A stretch of DNA of 64,000 nt from NCBI RefSeq assembly GCF_947090785.1, contig NZ_OX352320.1:2418001-2482000 (forward strand), given 5' to 3'. The position numbers and the translations under genes were made by a program. The DNA is from Rheinheimera sp. MM224. Lineage in GTDB: Bacteria; Pseudomonadota; Gammaproteobacteria; Enterobacterales; Alteromonadaceae. Under the pieces are notes generated by a model. That model was not told the DNA's origin. It was given only the letters and a program-made list of their open reading frames with translations, and searched no databases. Shown in pieces: positions 49,007 to 60,399 of this stretch (positions are counted from its first letter, which is position 1; each line of letters starts with the position of its first letter).

Positions 49007-50890
49007 ATGTCTGAGAAAAAACCTGGGATCTTAAGACGCTTTTTTGGTGGCATTTGGCGCGCTATCAGTCTGGTTCGTCACATCACCTTTAATCTGATTT
49101 TTGCCATCTTATTTATCTTTATTCTGGTCTCCATTTTCAGCGGCGACGATAAAGTGGAAGTCCCTGAAAGCGCGGCTTTAGTGCTGAACTTATCCGGCGA
49201 TCTGGTGGAAGAAAAACGTTATGTCGACCCTCTGGATCAAGTGCTGAATGAAAGCATGGGTTCAGAAGAAGAAGAACCTGAAATTTTAGTCACCGACCTG
49301 CTGAAGACTATTCAGGCAGCGAAAACCGACGAACGAATTAAAGCCATCGTATTGGATTTATCTTCTTTTGGCTCAGGCTCAATGGATAAGCTGACTATGG
49401 TGGGCAGCGCGTTGCAAGACTTTAAGGCAGCAGGCAAAAAAGTCCTGGCGACTGGCGACTACTACAGTCAGAACCAGTATTTCCTGGCATCTTACGCCGA
49501 CAGCATTAACTTAAATCCTATGGGCACCGTATTGCTGGAAGGTTTCGGCAGCTACCCTATGTATTACAAATCTGCTTTAGAAAAATTAAAGGTCACCACT
49601 CACGTCTTTAAAGTGGGCACCTATAAATCGGCAGTAGAGCCTTTTACCCGCGATACGATGTCTGATGAAGCCAAAGAAGCGAATAAAGCCTGGTTAGAGG
49701 AATTATGGGCCAGCTACAAAGCGCAAGTCGCTGAACGCCGTGGTTTTGCCGTCGACAACTTTGATGAAACCATTACTGGTTTGTATCAAAAGCTGCAGGC
49801 CGTTAACGGTGATATGACCCAGTATGCGCTGGATGCGAAATTAGTCGACAGCATTAAAACCCGCGAAGAATTCCGCCAGGACTTAATTGCTTTGGTCGGC
49901 GAAAGCGAAAAACACAGCTTTAATCAAATCCAGTTTAAAGATTACCAAGATGTGGTGTTGCCTCCTGTTCAGTACGATAATCCGTTGACTGAAAAAGTCG
50001 CTGTTGTTGTAGCTCGTGGCACTATTATTGATGGTTCCGCTAAAGCCGGCACTATAGGTGGTGATACCACTGCTGCTTTATTACGTCGCGCCCGTTTCGA
50101 TGAGAAAGTAAAAGCTGTAGTAGTGCGTATCGACAGCGGTGGCGGCAGTGCCTTTGCATCAGAAGTCATAGGTCAAGAAATCAAGCTGTTAAAAGCCGCT
50201 GGTAAACCTGTCATAGCCTCTATGGGTGCTGTTGCTGCTTCTGGTGGTTATTGGATTGCAGCACCAGCTAATGAAATTTGGGCCTCTCCTACTACGATCA
50301 CAGGCTCTATTGGTATCTTCGGCTTATTCCACACGCTGGAAAATGCGATGCCAGTCTTAGGTTTGAACATTGATGGTGTAGGAACTTCTGAACTTGCAGG
50401 TTTAAGTTCTGGTTTACCACTGTTTAAAGGTTTAACACCAGAGATGTCAGGTATTTTCCAATTGATGATAAATAAAGGCTATGACGACTTTATCGGCATG
50501 GTGTCTGAAAACCGTGGTATGAGCAAAGAAGCAGTCGACAAAGTAGCACAAGGCCGCGTCTGGACTGGCACCAAAGCACTGGAGTTTGGATTGGTCGATA
50601 AACTGGGCACCTTTGATGACGCTATTGCTGCTGCCGCTGAAAAAGCTGGCTTAAAGCAATACGACATTAAAGTGATGGAACAGGAATTAACTCCAACCGA
50701 ACAGCTGCTGCGTGATATGTTTGCCTCAAGTACAGTACAGGCCATGTTACCTGATGCGAAAGAGTCAGCCTTCAGCCCACTGCTGAAAAACATTGTGACG
50801 CAAATTAACCAGGATTTTAAAGTGCTGGAGCAGTTTAACGATCCAAAAGGTATTTACTCAGTTTGTATGAGTTGTACAGCGGTGAATTAA
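49007..50890 (+). CDS. sppA: Signal peptide peptidase SppA, 67K type
   Basis: A 627-residue inner-membrane protease with one N-terminal transmembrane helix (residues 25-45, FNLIFAILFIFILVSIF) and two tandem S49 domains in the periplasm. The Ser/Lys dyad is split between domains, Lys207 in GTYKSAVEPFTRD and Ser412 in AASGGYWIAAP, as in the E. coli enzyme. It degrades signal peptides left in the membrane. It is monocistronic and ends at a terminator next to a dispersed repeat. Confidence 0.95.
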   Translation: MSEKKPGILRRFFGGIWRAISLVRHITFNLIFAILFIFILVSIFSGDDKVEVPESAALVLNLSGDLVEEKRYVDPLDQVLNESMGSEEEEPEILVTDLLKTIQAAKTDERIKAIVLDLSSFGSGSMDKLTMVGSALQDFKAAGKKVLATGDYYSQNQYFLASYADSINLNPMGTVLLEGFGSYPMYYKSALEKLKVTTHVFKVGTYKSAVEPFTRDTMSDEAKEANKAWLEELWASYKAQVAERRGFAVDNFDETITGLYQKLQAVNGDMTQYALDAKLVDSIKTREEFRQDLIALVGESEKHSFNQIQFKDYQDVVLPPVQYDNPLTEKVAVVVARGTIIDGSAKAGTIGGDTTAALLRRARFDEKVKAVVVRIDSGGGSAFASEVIGQEIKLLKAAGKPVIASMGAVAASGGYWIAAPANEIWASPTTITGSIGIFGLFHTLENAMPVLGLNIDGVGTSELAGLSSGLPLFKGLTPEMSGIFQLMINKGYDDFIGMVSENRGMSKEAVDKVAQGRVWTGTKALEFGLVDKLGTFDDAIAAAAEKAGLKQYDIKVMEQELTPTEQLLRDMFASSTVQAMLPDAKESAFSPLLKNIVTQINQDFKVLEQFNDPKGIYSVCMSCTAVN

Positions 50891-50908
50891 AACTTGTGTC
50901 AGCAACAG

Positions 50909-50934
50909 AAGCCGCCTCGTGCGGCTTTTTTTAT
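50909..50934 (+). terminator. sppA terminator
   Basis: AGCCGC and GCGGCT pair around CTCGT and are followed by seven T. Confidence 0.85.
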
Positions 50935-50971
50935 TGCTTGATGCATGAAAACACAGAACCAATAGGCAAAC

Positions 50972-51129
50972 GAACCCGTAATTACCCAAAGTAATTGGAG
51001 TTGCAGGGAGGCGACAAGTGATTGAGTCCCCAGGAGCATAGTAGTCCTATGTGACTGGGGCGAGAGTGCGCGGTCAACAAAGCTGCAGCTTCAAGTACGA
51101 AGGGGATAAGCTTTCGTTGATACGGGTTC
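50972..51129 (+). repeat. Dispersed intergenic repeat element, copy A
   Basis: A 158-bp element bounded by the inverted repeat GAACCCGTA (50972-50980) and TACGGGTTC (51121-51129). Internal structure: a small hairpin ATTAC-N5-GTAAT; a long hairpin in which CCCCAG pairs with CTGGGG and CATAG with CTATG (51028-51060); and the palindrome AGCTGCAGCT. The block 51008-51064 is nearly the same as the reverse strand of 60273-60330 (five substitutions and one indel over 57 bases), and 51087-51104 is identical to the minus strand of 366-383. It ends 10 bases from the 3' end of tRNA-Ser. I recall similar sequences between genes in Shewanella and relatives but cannot name the family. Confidence 0.82.
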
Positions 51130-51138
51130 TGGGAAAAA

Positions 51139-51229
51139 TGGCGGAGGGGGAGAGATTCGAACTCTCGGAAGGCTATTAACCTTCGCCGGTTTTCAAGACC
51201 GGTGCATTAAACCGCTCTGCCACCCCTCC
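51139..51229 (-). tRNA. tRNA-Ser (anticodon UGA)
   Basis: The minus strand folds as a class II tRNA with a long variable arm. The acceptor stem GGAGGGG pairs with CCCCTCC, followed by the discriminator G and an encoded CCA. The anticodon arm ACCGGTCTTGAAAACCGGC gives anticodon UGA, and the T-loop is GTTCGAATC. It closely follows E. coli serT. As in E. coli it lies next to yccA, here divergent from it. A dispersed repeat begins 10 bases past its 3' end. Confidence 0.96.
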
Positions 51230-51397
51230 GGCGCCGCGTATAATAATCAGATCGGTTGCGAAAGAAAAGCATTTTTTTAAACTTTGATAAAACAAGGTAA
51301 ATGATTGAATTGTTTTACAAAGATAACTGCTGGCACTTTGGGAACTTCCCAAGTAAGATAAAGTCAGAAAAGTAACTATTGAATGGAGAGAACAGCA

Positions 51398-52066
51398 ATG
51401 TCCTACAACCAAAACACGCACACTGGCCAGATAGGCCACAGTGTTGAAGTCAACAAAGTATTACGTAATACCTATTTCCTGCTGGCGATGACACTGACAT
51501 TCAGTGCAGTCACAGCAGGTATTTCGATGGCTATGAACTTCGGCTTTCTAATGGGTCTCGCATTTTTAGTCGCTGGCATAGTCTTAAGTATCGTTGTGAT
51601 GAAAAAAGCTGAAAGCGCGAGCGCTTTAGGCTGGATCTTTGCGTTCACAGGCTGTATGGGTGCCTCTATTGGCCCTATGCTGAATCGTTTTGCTGCGATG
51701 GCCAACGGTCCTGAATTGATTATGCAGGCACTTGGTCTCACCGCTGTGGTGTTTTTCTCTTTGTCTGCATACGTTTTGACATCGCGCAAAGATTTCAGCT
51801 TTATGGGCAATTTTCTGTTTGTAGGTTTGATTGTGGCAATTGTGGCTGGTCTGGCTAATATCTTCCTGCAAATTCCAGCTCTGCATCTGGCCTACAACGC
51901 AGTTATCGTAATGATTATGTCTGGTTTAATCCTGTTTGACACCAGCCGTATTATCAACGGTGGCGAAACTAACTATATCCGCGCTACAGTCGGCTTATAC
52001 CTGAACATCTTCAACCTGTTCACTTCGTTACTGCAGTTACTGGGTATCATGGGCAGCGATGATTAA
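51398..52066 (+). CDS. yccA: Bax inhibitor-1 family inner-membrane protein YccA
   Basis: A 222-residue protein with seven hydrophobic segments and the family signature near the C-terminus (NAVIVMIMSGLILFDTSRII). E. coli YccA interacts with FtsH and HflKC and slows proteolysis of membrane proteins such as SecY. The true start follows GGAGAG and gives MSYNQNTHTGQIGHS; the frame from 51383 is too long. It lies between tRNA-Ser and the tus genes. In E. coli, yccA is beside tusE and serT, so the neighbourhood is conserved. Confidence 0.93.
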   Translation: MSYNQNTHTGQIGHSVEVNKVLRNTYFLLAMTLTFSAVTAGISMAMNFGFLMGLAFLVAGIVLSIVVMKKAESASALGWIFAFTGCMGASIGPMLNRFAAMANGPELIMQALGLTAVVFFSLSAYVLTSRKDFSFMGNFLFVGLIVAIVAGLANIFLQIPALHLAYNAVIVMIMSGLILFDTSRIINGGETNYIRATVGLYLNIFNLFTSLLQLLGIMGSDD

Positions 52067-52096
52067 TTAAGGCTTGAGATAAGCTGATGTTGCAGT

Positions 52097-52129
52097 AAAA
52101 TACCCCGCCAAATGCGGGGTATTTTTTTG
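52097..52129 (+). terminator. yccA terminator
   Basis: AATACCCCGC pairs with GCGGGGTATT around CAAAT and is followed by a T-run. The tus genes therefore start a new transcript. Confidence 0.88.
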
Positions 52130-52166
52130 CCCTGATTTAGAGAAATTTTCTGCGGGATCCAGAAAC

Positions 52167-52532
52167 ATGACCAGTTTTGCCGTTCTGATTGAAGGCCCGG
52201 TGTTACAAGGCCAAAGTTTTGTCAGCGCCTTGCGGTTTATGCAGCAGGCCGTTGAGGCCAAACATGTTATTGATTCCGTATTTTTATACCGCGATGCAGT
52301 AGGTGCAGCGTCCGCCCTGATTGATTTACCTTCAGACGAACCTAATCTATCGGTCAAACTGCAGCAGTTTTGTCAGGCGCATCAGATCCCTTTGCTGTTT
52401 TGTATCACTGCTGCAGAGAAACGTGGTGTTTGCTCCAATGAGCTAAAGCCAGCAGATGGCTATATAGCTGCTGGGTTAGCCGAGTTTGCCATGCGTTTGG
52501 CCAAGGCGGATAAACTGGTGCAATTTTCATGA
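52167..52532 (+). CDS. tusD: Sulfurtransferase TusD (DsrE family)
   Basis: A 121-residue DsrE-type subunit of the TusBCD sulfur relay, which passes persulfide from TusA to TusE for 2-thiolation of tRNA wobble uridine by MnmA. The N-terminus FAVLIEGPVLQGQSFVSALR is typical. The active-site Cys is in LLFCITAAEKRGVCSNE and corresponds to Cys78 of the E. coli protein. It is first in tusDCBE and overlaps tusC by four bases. Confidence 0.93.
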   Translation: MTSFAVLIEGPVLQGQSFVSALRFMQQAVEAKHVIDSVFLYRDAVGAASALIDLPSDEPNLSVKLQQFCQAHQIPLLFCITAAEKRGVCSNELKPADGYIAAGLAEFAMRLAKADKLVQFS

Positions 52533-52882
52533 AGATAGCAGTGTTAGTGACCAGCTTGCCTTTGCAAGGCATAGCAGCACGCGAAAGCCTGGATTTAATT
52601 TTTGCTTTAGCTGCAGTCGATCATCAGCTCAGCGTTATTTTTAGTGGCGATGCTGTATATCAGTTGGTACAAACCGATGACAGCGCAGAGCTGATGGTCA
52701 AAGACTTCAGACGTAGTTTTAAGCTGTTTGAACTTTATGATATTGAAAATTTATATATCTGCGCGGAATCGTTACGGCAAGGTCAATTACAAGCCAATAC
52801 GCTTGTGCTGGACGTGCAGCCGCTGGATAGCTTAGAGCTTAGCCAATTGCTTTACACGCAACATCATGTGATTAAGGCCTGA
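52529..52882 (+). CDS. tusC: Sulfur relay protein TusC
   Basis: A 117-residue DsrF-like subunit of the TusBCD complex. It shows the family pattern VLVTSLPLQGIAARESLDLI, AALDHQLSVIFSGDAVYQL-like strand, and KDFRRSFKLFELYDIENLYI. It lacks the active Cys, as expected for TusC, which is structural. It overlaps tusD and precedes tusB by one base. Confidence 0.92.
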   Translation: MKIAVLVTSLPLQGIAARESLDLIFALAAVDHQLSVIFSGDAVYQLVQTDDSAELMVKDFRRSFKLFELYDIENLYICAESLRQGQLQANTLVLDVQPLDSLELSQLLYTQHHVIKA

Positions 52883-52883
52883 T

Positions 52884-53135
52884 ATGAGACTTTTTGATCT
52901 AAGCCACAACCAGTTGCCTGATGTACTGAGTCTTGTCAGTGCAGAAGATAAAGTTTTGTTAAGGCAAGAGGCTGTATATTTAATGACAACAAGTCAGCTA
53001 AACAGCCTGCCCTGTGCTGTCTATTGTTTGGCTGCAGACGCCGCTGTGCGTGGTATAACGATCTCAGAACCTTTCACCGCATTGAATGACAGCCAGTGGC
53101 TGGATTTAGTGCTACAAGCGAAGCAACAACTCTGA
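52884..53135 (+). CDS. tusB: Sulfur relay protein TusB
   Basis: An 83-residue DsrH-like subunit. Family features are the short DsrE-type fold with LVSAEDKVLLRQEAVYLMTT, then CAVYCLAADAAVRGI and the terminal DSQWLDLVLQAKQQL. Its stop codon overlaps the tusE start (TGATG), showing translational coupling. Confidence 0.88.
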   Translation: MRLFDLSHNQLPDVLSLVSAEDKVLLRQEAVYLMTTSQLNSLPCAVYCLAADAAVRGITISEPFTALNDSQWLDLVLQAKQQL

Positions 53136-53470
53136 TGAACGAATTGATTTTAAATAACCAAAGCTACCCGCTGGATAAACATGGTTACCTGGCCGATTTA
53201 GCGCTGTGGACGCCGGAGCTGGCTGAAGAATTTGCCCGCTTAGAACACATCACTATGACGGAAGCTCACTGGGAAGTAGTGAATTTTGTCCGTGCTTTTT
53301 ATCAGGAGTACCAAACTTCTCCAGCCATACGTTTATTGGTGAAAAGCATGGGAGAAAAACTGGGAGCAGATAAAGGCAACAGCAAATATTTGTTTTTGTT
53401 ATTTCCGGAAGGGCCAGCCAAGCAAGCCACTCGTATCGGCGGCTTACCAAAACCAGCTAAATGCCTGTAA
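53135..53470 (+). CDS. tusE: Sulfur relay protein TusE (DsrC family)
   Basis: A 111-residue DsrC/TusE protein that begins MNELILNNQSYPLDKHGYLA. The penultimate Cys in PKPAKCL is the persulfide carrier. It is the only Cys, so this is a TusE-type protein for tRNA thiolation rather than a dissimilatory DsrC with two Cys. ATG overlaps the tusB stop. In E. coli tusE is separate from tusBCD, whereas here all four genes form one operon. Confidence 0.94.
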   Translation: MNELILNNQSYPLDKHGYLADLALWTPELAEEFARLEHITMTEAHWEVVNFVRAFYQEYQTSPAIRLLVKSMGEKLGADKGNSKYLFLLFPEGPAKQATRIGGLPKPAKCL

Positions 53471-53481
53471 ACAAATACAAA

Positions 53482-53503
53482 AAAGGGGCAATTAGCCCCC
53501 TTT
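53482..53503. terminator. Hairpin between tusE and the convergent small gene
   Basis: AAAGGGGC and GCCCCCTTT pair around AATTA with a one-base bulge. It overlaps the last codons of the minus-strand gene. It is a plausible weak terminator for tusDCBE. Confidence 0.5.
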
Positions 53504-53686
53504 GTACATCGACATACCAGCTTCAAAACTGGTCATCACCACTATAGCTATTACGCCAATCAACACCAGCCAATACATCCAGCGCAGCATCACCTTGATA
53601 GGATTTGCCCTGCTTTTACGTACGACAACATGACGTGGTATAGCAGTCTTTTTTGAATTTTGTTGTTGTTCTTTGATGAGCGACAT
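53492..53686 (-). CDS. Small membrane protein, unknown
   Basis: A 64-residue protein. A hydrophilic basic N-terminus (KKTAIPRHVVVRKSRANPIK) is followed by one transmembrane segment (WMYWLVLIGVIAIVVMTSF) and a short tail ending MSMYKGG. No family is recognised. ATG at 53686 is preferred because the longer frame to 53740 overlaps the end of serS transcription and adds a non-conserved Cys-rich stretch. It lies downstream of serS on the same strand with a 62-base gap. Confidence 0.62.
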   Translation of the reverse strand: MSLIKEQQQNSKKTAIPRHVVVRKSRANPIKVMLRWMYWLVLIGVIAIVVMTSFEAGMSMYKGG

Positions 53687-53748
53687 CCGACTTACCAGGT
53701 TAAAGGAGCAGAACAGCTGCTCCTTACAGAAATTAAACAAAGTGCAGA

Positions 53749-55420
<1,672 letters not shown>

Positions 55421-55421
<1 letters not shown>

Positions 55422-56746
55422 CAGTCCTGTCCTTTTGCTTGTTGGTCCAGCATGGCTAAATAGGCCATTTTGTCCTGCAGTTGTTTCTCTAAACCGCGAT
55501 CGGACGGCTGATAAAACTTCATTCCTGCCATTTCAGCTGGCAAGTACAGCTCTCCCGCTGCATAAGCGCCAGGTTCGTTATGGGCATAGCGATAGGCCTT
55601 GCCAAAACCTTGTTGTTTAGCCAAAGCAGTTGGCGCGTTACGTAAATGATCCGGCACTTCAAAGGATGGATGTTGCTGCACATACTGCCGCATCTGGTTA
55701 AAGGCGCTGTACACCGCATTGGATTTTGGCGCTAACGCCATATAGACGGCAGCCTGAGCTATAGCGCGTTCACCTTCGGCAGGACCCACACGAGCAAAGG
55801 TATCCCAGGCATCCAAACCAATAGTTAAAGCGCGTGGGTCGGCATTGCCTATGTCTTCACTGGCGATTGCGAGTAGCCTGCGCGCCACATACAAAGGATC
55901 GCCACCGCCTTCTAAAATACGGCAGTACCAATACAAAGCCGCATCCGGGTTGGAGCCACGTACCGATTTATGAAAGGCAGAAATTAAATCGTAAAAAATA
56001 TCGCCCTGCTGATCAAAACCCGGCAATTGCCGTGGTACTAACTGACGGAATAAATCAGCTGTCAGTTCAGTTATCGCGGCGCCCTGCTGCGCTGTTTCAA
56101 CGGCTTGCTCAAACAGGTTTAATAAGCGCCGCGCATCGCCATCCGCCAATTGCAGCAATAAGGATTGGGCTTCACTGCTAATCTGCACCTGCTGGCCAGA
56201 CTGCTGATAATGTGCCACGGCTCGTTCTATGACTAAAGCCAGATCCTCTGCCGTCAGCTTTTTTAAAATGCAGACGCGGGCGCGGGATAACATGGCGTTA
56301 TTCAAAGCAAACGCAGGATTTTCAGTAGTAGCACCAATAAAAATAATGGTGCCATCTTCAATATGAGGTAAAAACGCATCTTGCTGGGCTTTGTTAAAAC
56401 GGTGCACTTCATCAACAAATAATAAGGTGCGTTGATTTTGCACCAGACGTTGTTTGGCTGCCTGAATTTCTTCGCGTATTTCTTTTACACCAGCAGTTAC
56501 AGCAGATAAGCGGGCAATAGCAGCTTTGGCATAAATGGCAATCAACTCTGCCAACGTGGTTTTGCCTGTGCCAGGAGGGCCCCATAAAATCAAAGAAGAG
56601 ATACGCCCTGCTTCTATCGCCTTACGCAGCGGTGTGCCAGGACCCAGCACTTGCTGCTGTCCAACATAGTCCGATAACTTCGTTGGCCTCAGCAGCGCTG
56701 CCAGAGGCCTTATATCGTCGTGGAATTCAAAGCCGAGGTTGTTCAC
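55421..56746 (-). CDS. rarA: Replication-associated recombination protein RarA (MgsA)
   Basis: A 441-residue AAA+ ATPase related to clamp loaders and human WRNIP1. The P-loop [17 protein letters not shown], Walker [21 protein letters not shown], sensor [20 protein letters not shown] and the C-terminal MgsA domain ([16 protein letters not shown], here [20 protein letters not shown]) are clear. RarA acts at stalled replication forks. It overlaps lolA by four bases and crcB by one, so the genes are coupled. Confidence 0.96.
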
Positions 56747-57369
56747 TTGACGCGTTGATCATCCACTTCAGCTGTAGCAGGAATTGCAAACTGGAACAAC
56801 TCTGATGCCAGCGGCGTGTTGTACTGCACCAGATTAAAATCAAAAGTGCTGTTCTGGCCATTGCTGTCGATGACGATCATTTTTGATAAAGCTAAACCCG
56901 AGAATTTCAGGCTCAACTTTTTCACCGCATTGCTTGGATCTTTAGGCGTAATATCAAACTGATCGTCTGCACCAGTCACACTGTACTGAGCCCATAATTT
57001 AGGGTCGTGTGAGGTCAGCAGCACAAAAGGAGTTTTCTGCACTTGCTCTTTTGCATCATAAATACTGACCTGATCCAATAATTCGGCATAAAACCACAGC
57101 GTTTTACCATCACCAATAAACAGGTTTGGCTCTGGTGTCTGGGTTTCAAAGCGAAATAAAGACGGCTGTTTCAGTGACAACATGCCTTCGCCCTGTTGGA
57201 TCAGCTTATTGCTGGCATCAACGACGGTTTGGTCAAAACTGGCCTGAAAGCTGGTTAAACGTGCTAATTTTTTCTGCAAATCATCAGCCTGATCCGCCAC
57301 CGCCATAAAAGCAGGCAGTATCAGCGACAACACCAGGGCAACAGCTTTATTTGCTACAGTTTTTTTCAT
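56743..57369 (-). CDS. lolA: Outer-membrane lipoprotein carrier protein LolA
   Basis: A 208-residue periplasmic protein. The signal peptide (KTVANKAVALVLSLILPAFM, cleaved near AVA-DQ) is followed by the LolA domain with LTSFQASFDQTVVDASNK and LSLKQPSLFRFETQTPEPN. LolA takes lipoproteins from LolCDE to LolB across the periplasm. It is 20 bases downstream of ftsK, in the same order as in E. coli. Confidence 0.95.
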   Translation of the reverse strand: MKKTVANKAVALVLSLILPAFMAVADQADDLQKKLARLTSFQASFDQTVVDASNKLIQQGEGMLSLKQPSLFRFETQTPEPNLFIGDGKTLWFYAELLDQVSIYDAKEQVQKTPFVLLTSHDPKLWAQYSVTGADDQFDITPKDPSNAVKKLSLKFSGLALSKMIVIDSNGQNSTFDFNLVQYNTPLASELFQFAIPATAEVDDQRVK

Positions 57370-57389
57370 AATGACCTTATAACAATCGT

Positions 57390-60050
57390 TTAAAATACTT
57401 TAGGAGGAGGAGGCGCTAATACTTCACGGTTACCGTTGTGGCCTGCACCACTGACGATACCGCTCATTTCCATTTGTTCAACTAAACGGGCGGCGCGATT
57501 ATAGCCAATACGGAAGCGTCTTTGTACACCTGAAACCGAAGCTTTACGGCTTTCAGTGACAAAAGCCACAGCCTGGTCAAACAATGGGTCCGACTCGCCT
57601 TCATCATTTTCCATGCTTTCGCCCGGCAGTAAGCTATCTTCTGATGGCTCACCGTTTAAGATTTCAGAAATGTAATTCGGTTTGCCACGGCGTTTCCAGT
57701 CCGATACCACAGCATGTACTTCATGGTCATCGACAAAAGCACCATGCACACGGGTTGGTACACCAGAACCTGGTGGCAGATACAACATATCGCCCTGACC
57801 CAATAAGCTTTCAGCACCCTGCTGATCCAAAATGGTTCTGGAGTCAATTTTCGACGACACCTGAAACGCCATACGGGTTGGAATATTGGCCTTAATTAAG
57901 CCTGTAATGACATCCACTGACGGACGCTGAGTAGCTAAAATCAGGTGGATACCGGCAGCACGGGCTTTTTGCGCTATACGGGCAATCAGCTCTTCTACCT
58001 TTTTACCGACAATCATCATCATGTCAGCGAATTCGTCGATAACGACAACGATAGAAGGTAACTTCTCAAGCTCAGGCGGCATTGTCATCATATTATCGCT
58101 TGGCTTCCAAATCGGGTCACGAATGGGTGTACCAGCTGCTATAGCATCCTGAATTTTCTGGTTGTAACCTTTTAAGTTACGCACCCCAAGGGCCGACATC
58201 AGCTTGTAACGCCGTTCCATTTCACCGACACACCAGCGCAGGCCGTTAGCCGCTTCTTTCATATCTGTGACTACTTCGGTCAGCAAATGCGGAATGCCTT
58301 CATAGACAGACAATTCCAGCATCTTCGGGTCGATCATTAAAAAACGCACATCTTCAGGCGTAGATTTATACAACAGACTACAAATCATCACGTTCACGCC
58401 GACCGACTTACCAGAGCCTGTGGTACCGGCTACCAGCAAGTGCGGCATACGGCCTAAATCGGCGACTACAGATTTACCGGCGATGTCTTTGCCGAGCACC
58501 ATAGTTAAAGGTGATTTAGACTGAATAAAGACTTCATCGCCTATCACTTCTGATAAACGCACTATTTCACGGAACTGGTTCGGAAGCTCCAAACCTATAT
58601 AAGATTTACCCGGGATAACTTCCACGACCCGCACACTGATGGCCGATAAAGAACGGGCTAAGTCTTTAGATAAACCGGTGATCTTACTGACCTTCACACC
58701 AGGTGCTAAATCCAGCTCAAAACGGGTCACCACAGGACCTGGCAATACGGCAACAACTTTGGCATCGACACCAAAATCCAATAGCTTAGTTTCAACTAAA
58801 CGTGACACCCGCTCTAAATCGGCTGGATCTATAGGGTTAGTGGCTTTGTCTGGTCTGTCTAATAAAGCTAAAGAAGGTAAATCATCTGGGCTGAACGAGG
58901 CAGCAACAGGAGTATCGTCTTCTTCCTCTTCTTCAATCACCACAGGAGCGACCACTGTCTGACGTTCCACTTCGGCAAAACTTTGTTCCAGATGCTGCAA
59001 CTGCTCAGGATAATAAGCGTCATCTACAGCAGAGAAACTCAAGTCATCATCAGCTAATGTATCAACACTGACAAAAGCTACAGCTTCGGTTTTTTCGTCC
59101 AACGGTGCAAAAGGCAAAGGCTCTATCCGCTCATTACCGGGGAAATAGGCACGGCTTGGCTGGCTTTGCACTTCCTCAATGTCAGGTAAAGGGATTTGTT
59201 CTTCTTCAGGCGCAATAAACGCAGATTGCACTGCTTCATTACGAACCGGGCTTAAACGAATTACTTCTGGTGCTACAGCGGGCTCAGTAAAAGAAATATC
59301 AGCCATTTTAGGCGTCGTAGTGGCATCCATCTCTGGTTCGCGACGCTGCTGTGGTACTGTAGATTCGGTCTGGAAAGATAAAGGGGATGCAGCTTTGGCA
59401 GCAGAGCGCTGCGCCAGATAATGGCCTAAACGGGTTGGAGCCTGATACAAAGCGATCAGCGCACGCATAGTTAAAGCACCGAGCTCATCCGCTACTGTGA
59501 CCCAGGAAATACCTGTAGCCAGAGTTAAGCCTGTAGATAAACCACAAAGCAGCAATAAAATAGTACCGATAAAATTAAAATTCGGCATCAGCATAGAGGA
59601 AACCACGTCGCCCACTACACCGCCGGAAGAAAAATAGAAAATATCGTTGAAGTTGATACTGCTGATCGCGCTGGCGCAAAGAATAGTTAAAACTAAACCT
59701 ATCAGACGCAACCCCAAAATAAGGTAATCCATCTCCATTAAAGCTTTGGCGCGGCGGGTTAATAAATAACCGGCAAAAGCCACCAGAGGCGGCACTAAAT
59801 AAGCAATCCAGCCAAAGGTAAATAACAGAATATCAGCAATCCAGGCGCCTTTTGGTCCTGCATAATTATGAACAGCGGTTTGATAACCTGCCTGAGACCA
59901 GCTTGGGTCAGCCGGGTCGAATGACATTAAAGCCAATAACATAAAGGCAGCAAAACCAAAGCTGAGGATCAACCCCACTTCAGATAAACGCTGCATTCCG
60001 TTTAAAGAAAACAATAATTTGGCTCGTAACCTTCTGGCTTCACTCAACAC
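57390..60050 (-). CDS. ftsK: DNA translocase FtsK
   Basis: An 886-residue FtsK, shorter than E. coli FtsK (1329) because its linker is shorter. Four N-terminal transmembrane helices (residues about 25-200) anchor it at the septum. An acidic Pro/Glu-rich linker (about 220-420) follows. The motor has the P-loop [19 protein letters not shown], Walker [21 protein letters not shown], and the C-terminal gamma winged helix ([20 protein letters not shown]) that reads KOPS. FtsK resolves chromosome dimers at dif with XerCD and helps division. It heads the serS-proximal operon. Confidence 0.96.
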   Translation of the reverse strand: MLSEARRLRAKLLFSLNGMQRLSEVGLILSFGFAAFMLLALMSFDPADPSWSQAGYQTAVHNYAGPKGAWIADILLFTFGWIAYLVPPLVAFAGYLLTRRAKALMEMDYLILGLRLIGLVLTILCASAISSINFNDIFYFSSGGVVGDVVSSMLMPNFNFIGTILLLLCGLSTGLTLATGISWVTVADELGALTMRALIALYQAPTRLGHYLAQRSAAKAASPLSFQTESTVPQQRREPEMDATTTPKMADISFTEPAVAPEVIRLSPVRNEAVQSAFIAPEEEQIPLPDIEEVQSQPSRAYFPGNERIEPLPFAPLDEKTEAVAFVSVDTLADDDLSFSAVDDAYYPEQLQHLEQSFAEVERQTVVAPVVIEEEEEDDTPVAASFSPDDLPSLALLDRPDKATNPIDPADLERVSRLVETKLLDFGVDAKVVAVLPGPVVTRFELDLAPGVKVSKITGLSKDLARSLSAISVRVVEVIPGKSYIGLELPNQFREIVRLSEVIGDEVFIQSKSPLTMVLGKDIAGKSVVADLGRMPHLLVAGTTGSGKSVGVNVMICSLLYKSTPEDVRFLMIDPKMLELSVYEGIPHLLTEVVTDMKEAANGLRWCVGEMERRYKLMSALGVRNLKGYNQKIQDAIAAGTPIRDPIWKPSDNMMTMPPELEKLPSIVVVIDEFADMMMIVGKKVEELIARIAQKARAAGIHLILATQRPSVDVITGLIKANIPTRMAFQVSSKIDSRTILDQQGAESLLGQGDMLYLPPGSGVPTRVHGAFVDDHEVHAVVSDWKRRGKPNYISEILNGEPSEDSLLPGESMENDEGESDPLFDQAVAFVTESRKASVSGVQRRFRIGYNRAARLVEQMEMSGIVSGAGHNGNREVLAPPPPKVF

Positions 60051-60399
60051 TACAAGATCCCATTTATTCTAAGAATTCTACCTACTTAAGATACCAGAGA
60101 GACAACTCTGATGCACCCCTTTATAGCCGTATAACCTGAAGCCACAGCCTTATTGACTATAACTTCAGCGACAAAAGCTTATATAAACTTTAACGCCTGA
60201 ACACTGGCTGTACAAAACTCCTTCGTCCTTGATGCCATAGCGTCGTTGACTGCCTGCTTTTAATAAAAGAGGCTCGCCCCAGTCACATAGGAACAACTAT
60301 GCTCCCGGGGTCTCACTCGCTTGTCGCCTCGCTCTGGCAACAAAGCTTTTGGGATTTACCCTTCTCTTTGATGTTACAGCCCTATTTAAGACGCTGGCA
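60051..60399. other. ftsK-lrp intergenic region
   Basis: A 349-base stretch between ftsK and lrp, both on the minus strand. No gene is seen. It holds repeat copy B (60218-60340) and about 170 bases of AT-rich sequence upstream of ftsK, where the ftsK promoter must lie. Confidence 0.6.
60218..60340 (-). repeat. Dispersed intergenic repeat element, copy B
   Basis: Read on the minus strand this is the same element as copy A at 51.0 kb. The block 60273-60330 carries GAGGCGACAAG, GGAGCATAGT and CCTATGTGACTGGGGCGAG, and the hairpin arms CCCC/GGGG and CATAG/CTATG are kept. Its tail (GTCAACGACGC, then TCAAGGACGAAGGAG) aligns with GTCAACAAAGC and TCAAGTACGAAGGGG of copy A but is more diverged. It has an extra AT-rich stretch TTTTATTAAAA between the two parts. 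The terminal GAACCCGTA repeats of copy A are not seen, so the ends are uncertain. Confidence 0.75.

Noticed and set aside
55422..55620. Fluoride riboswitch before crcB
   Set aside because: crcB starts inside the end of rarA, leaving no leader for a riboswitch.
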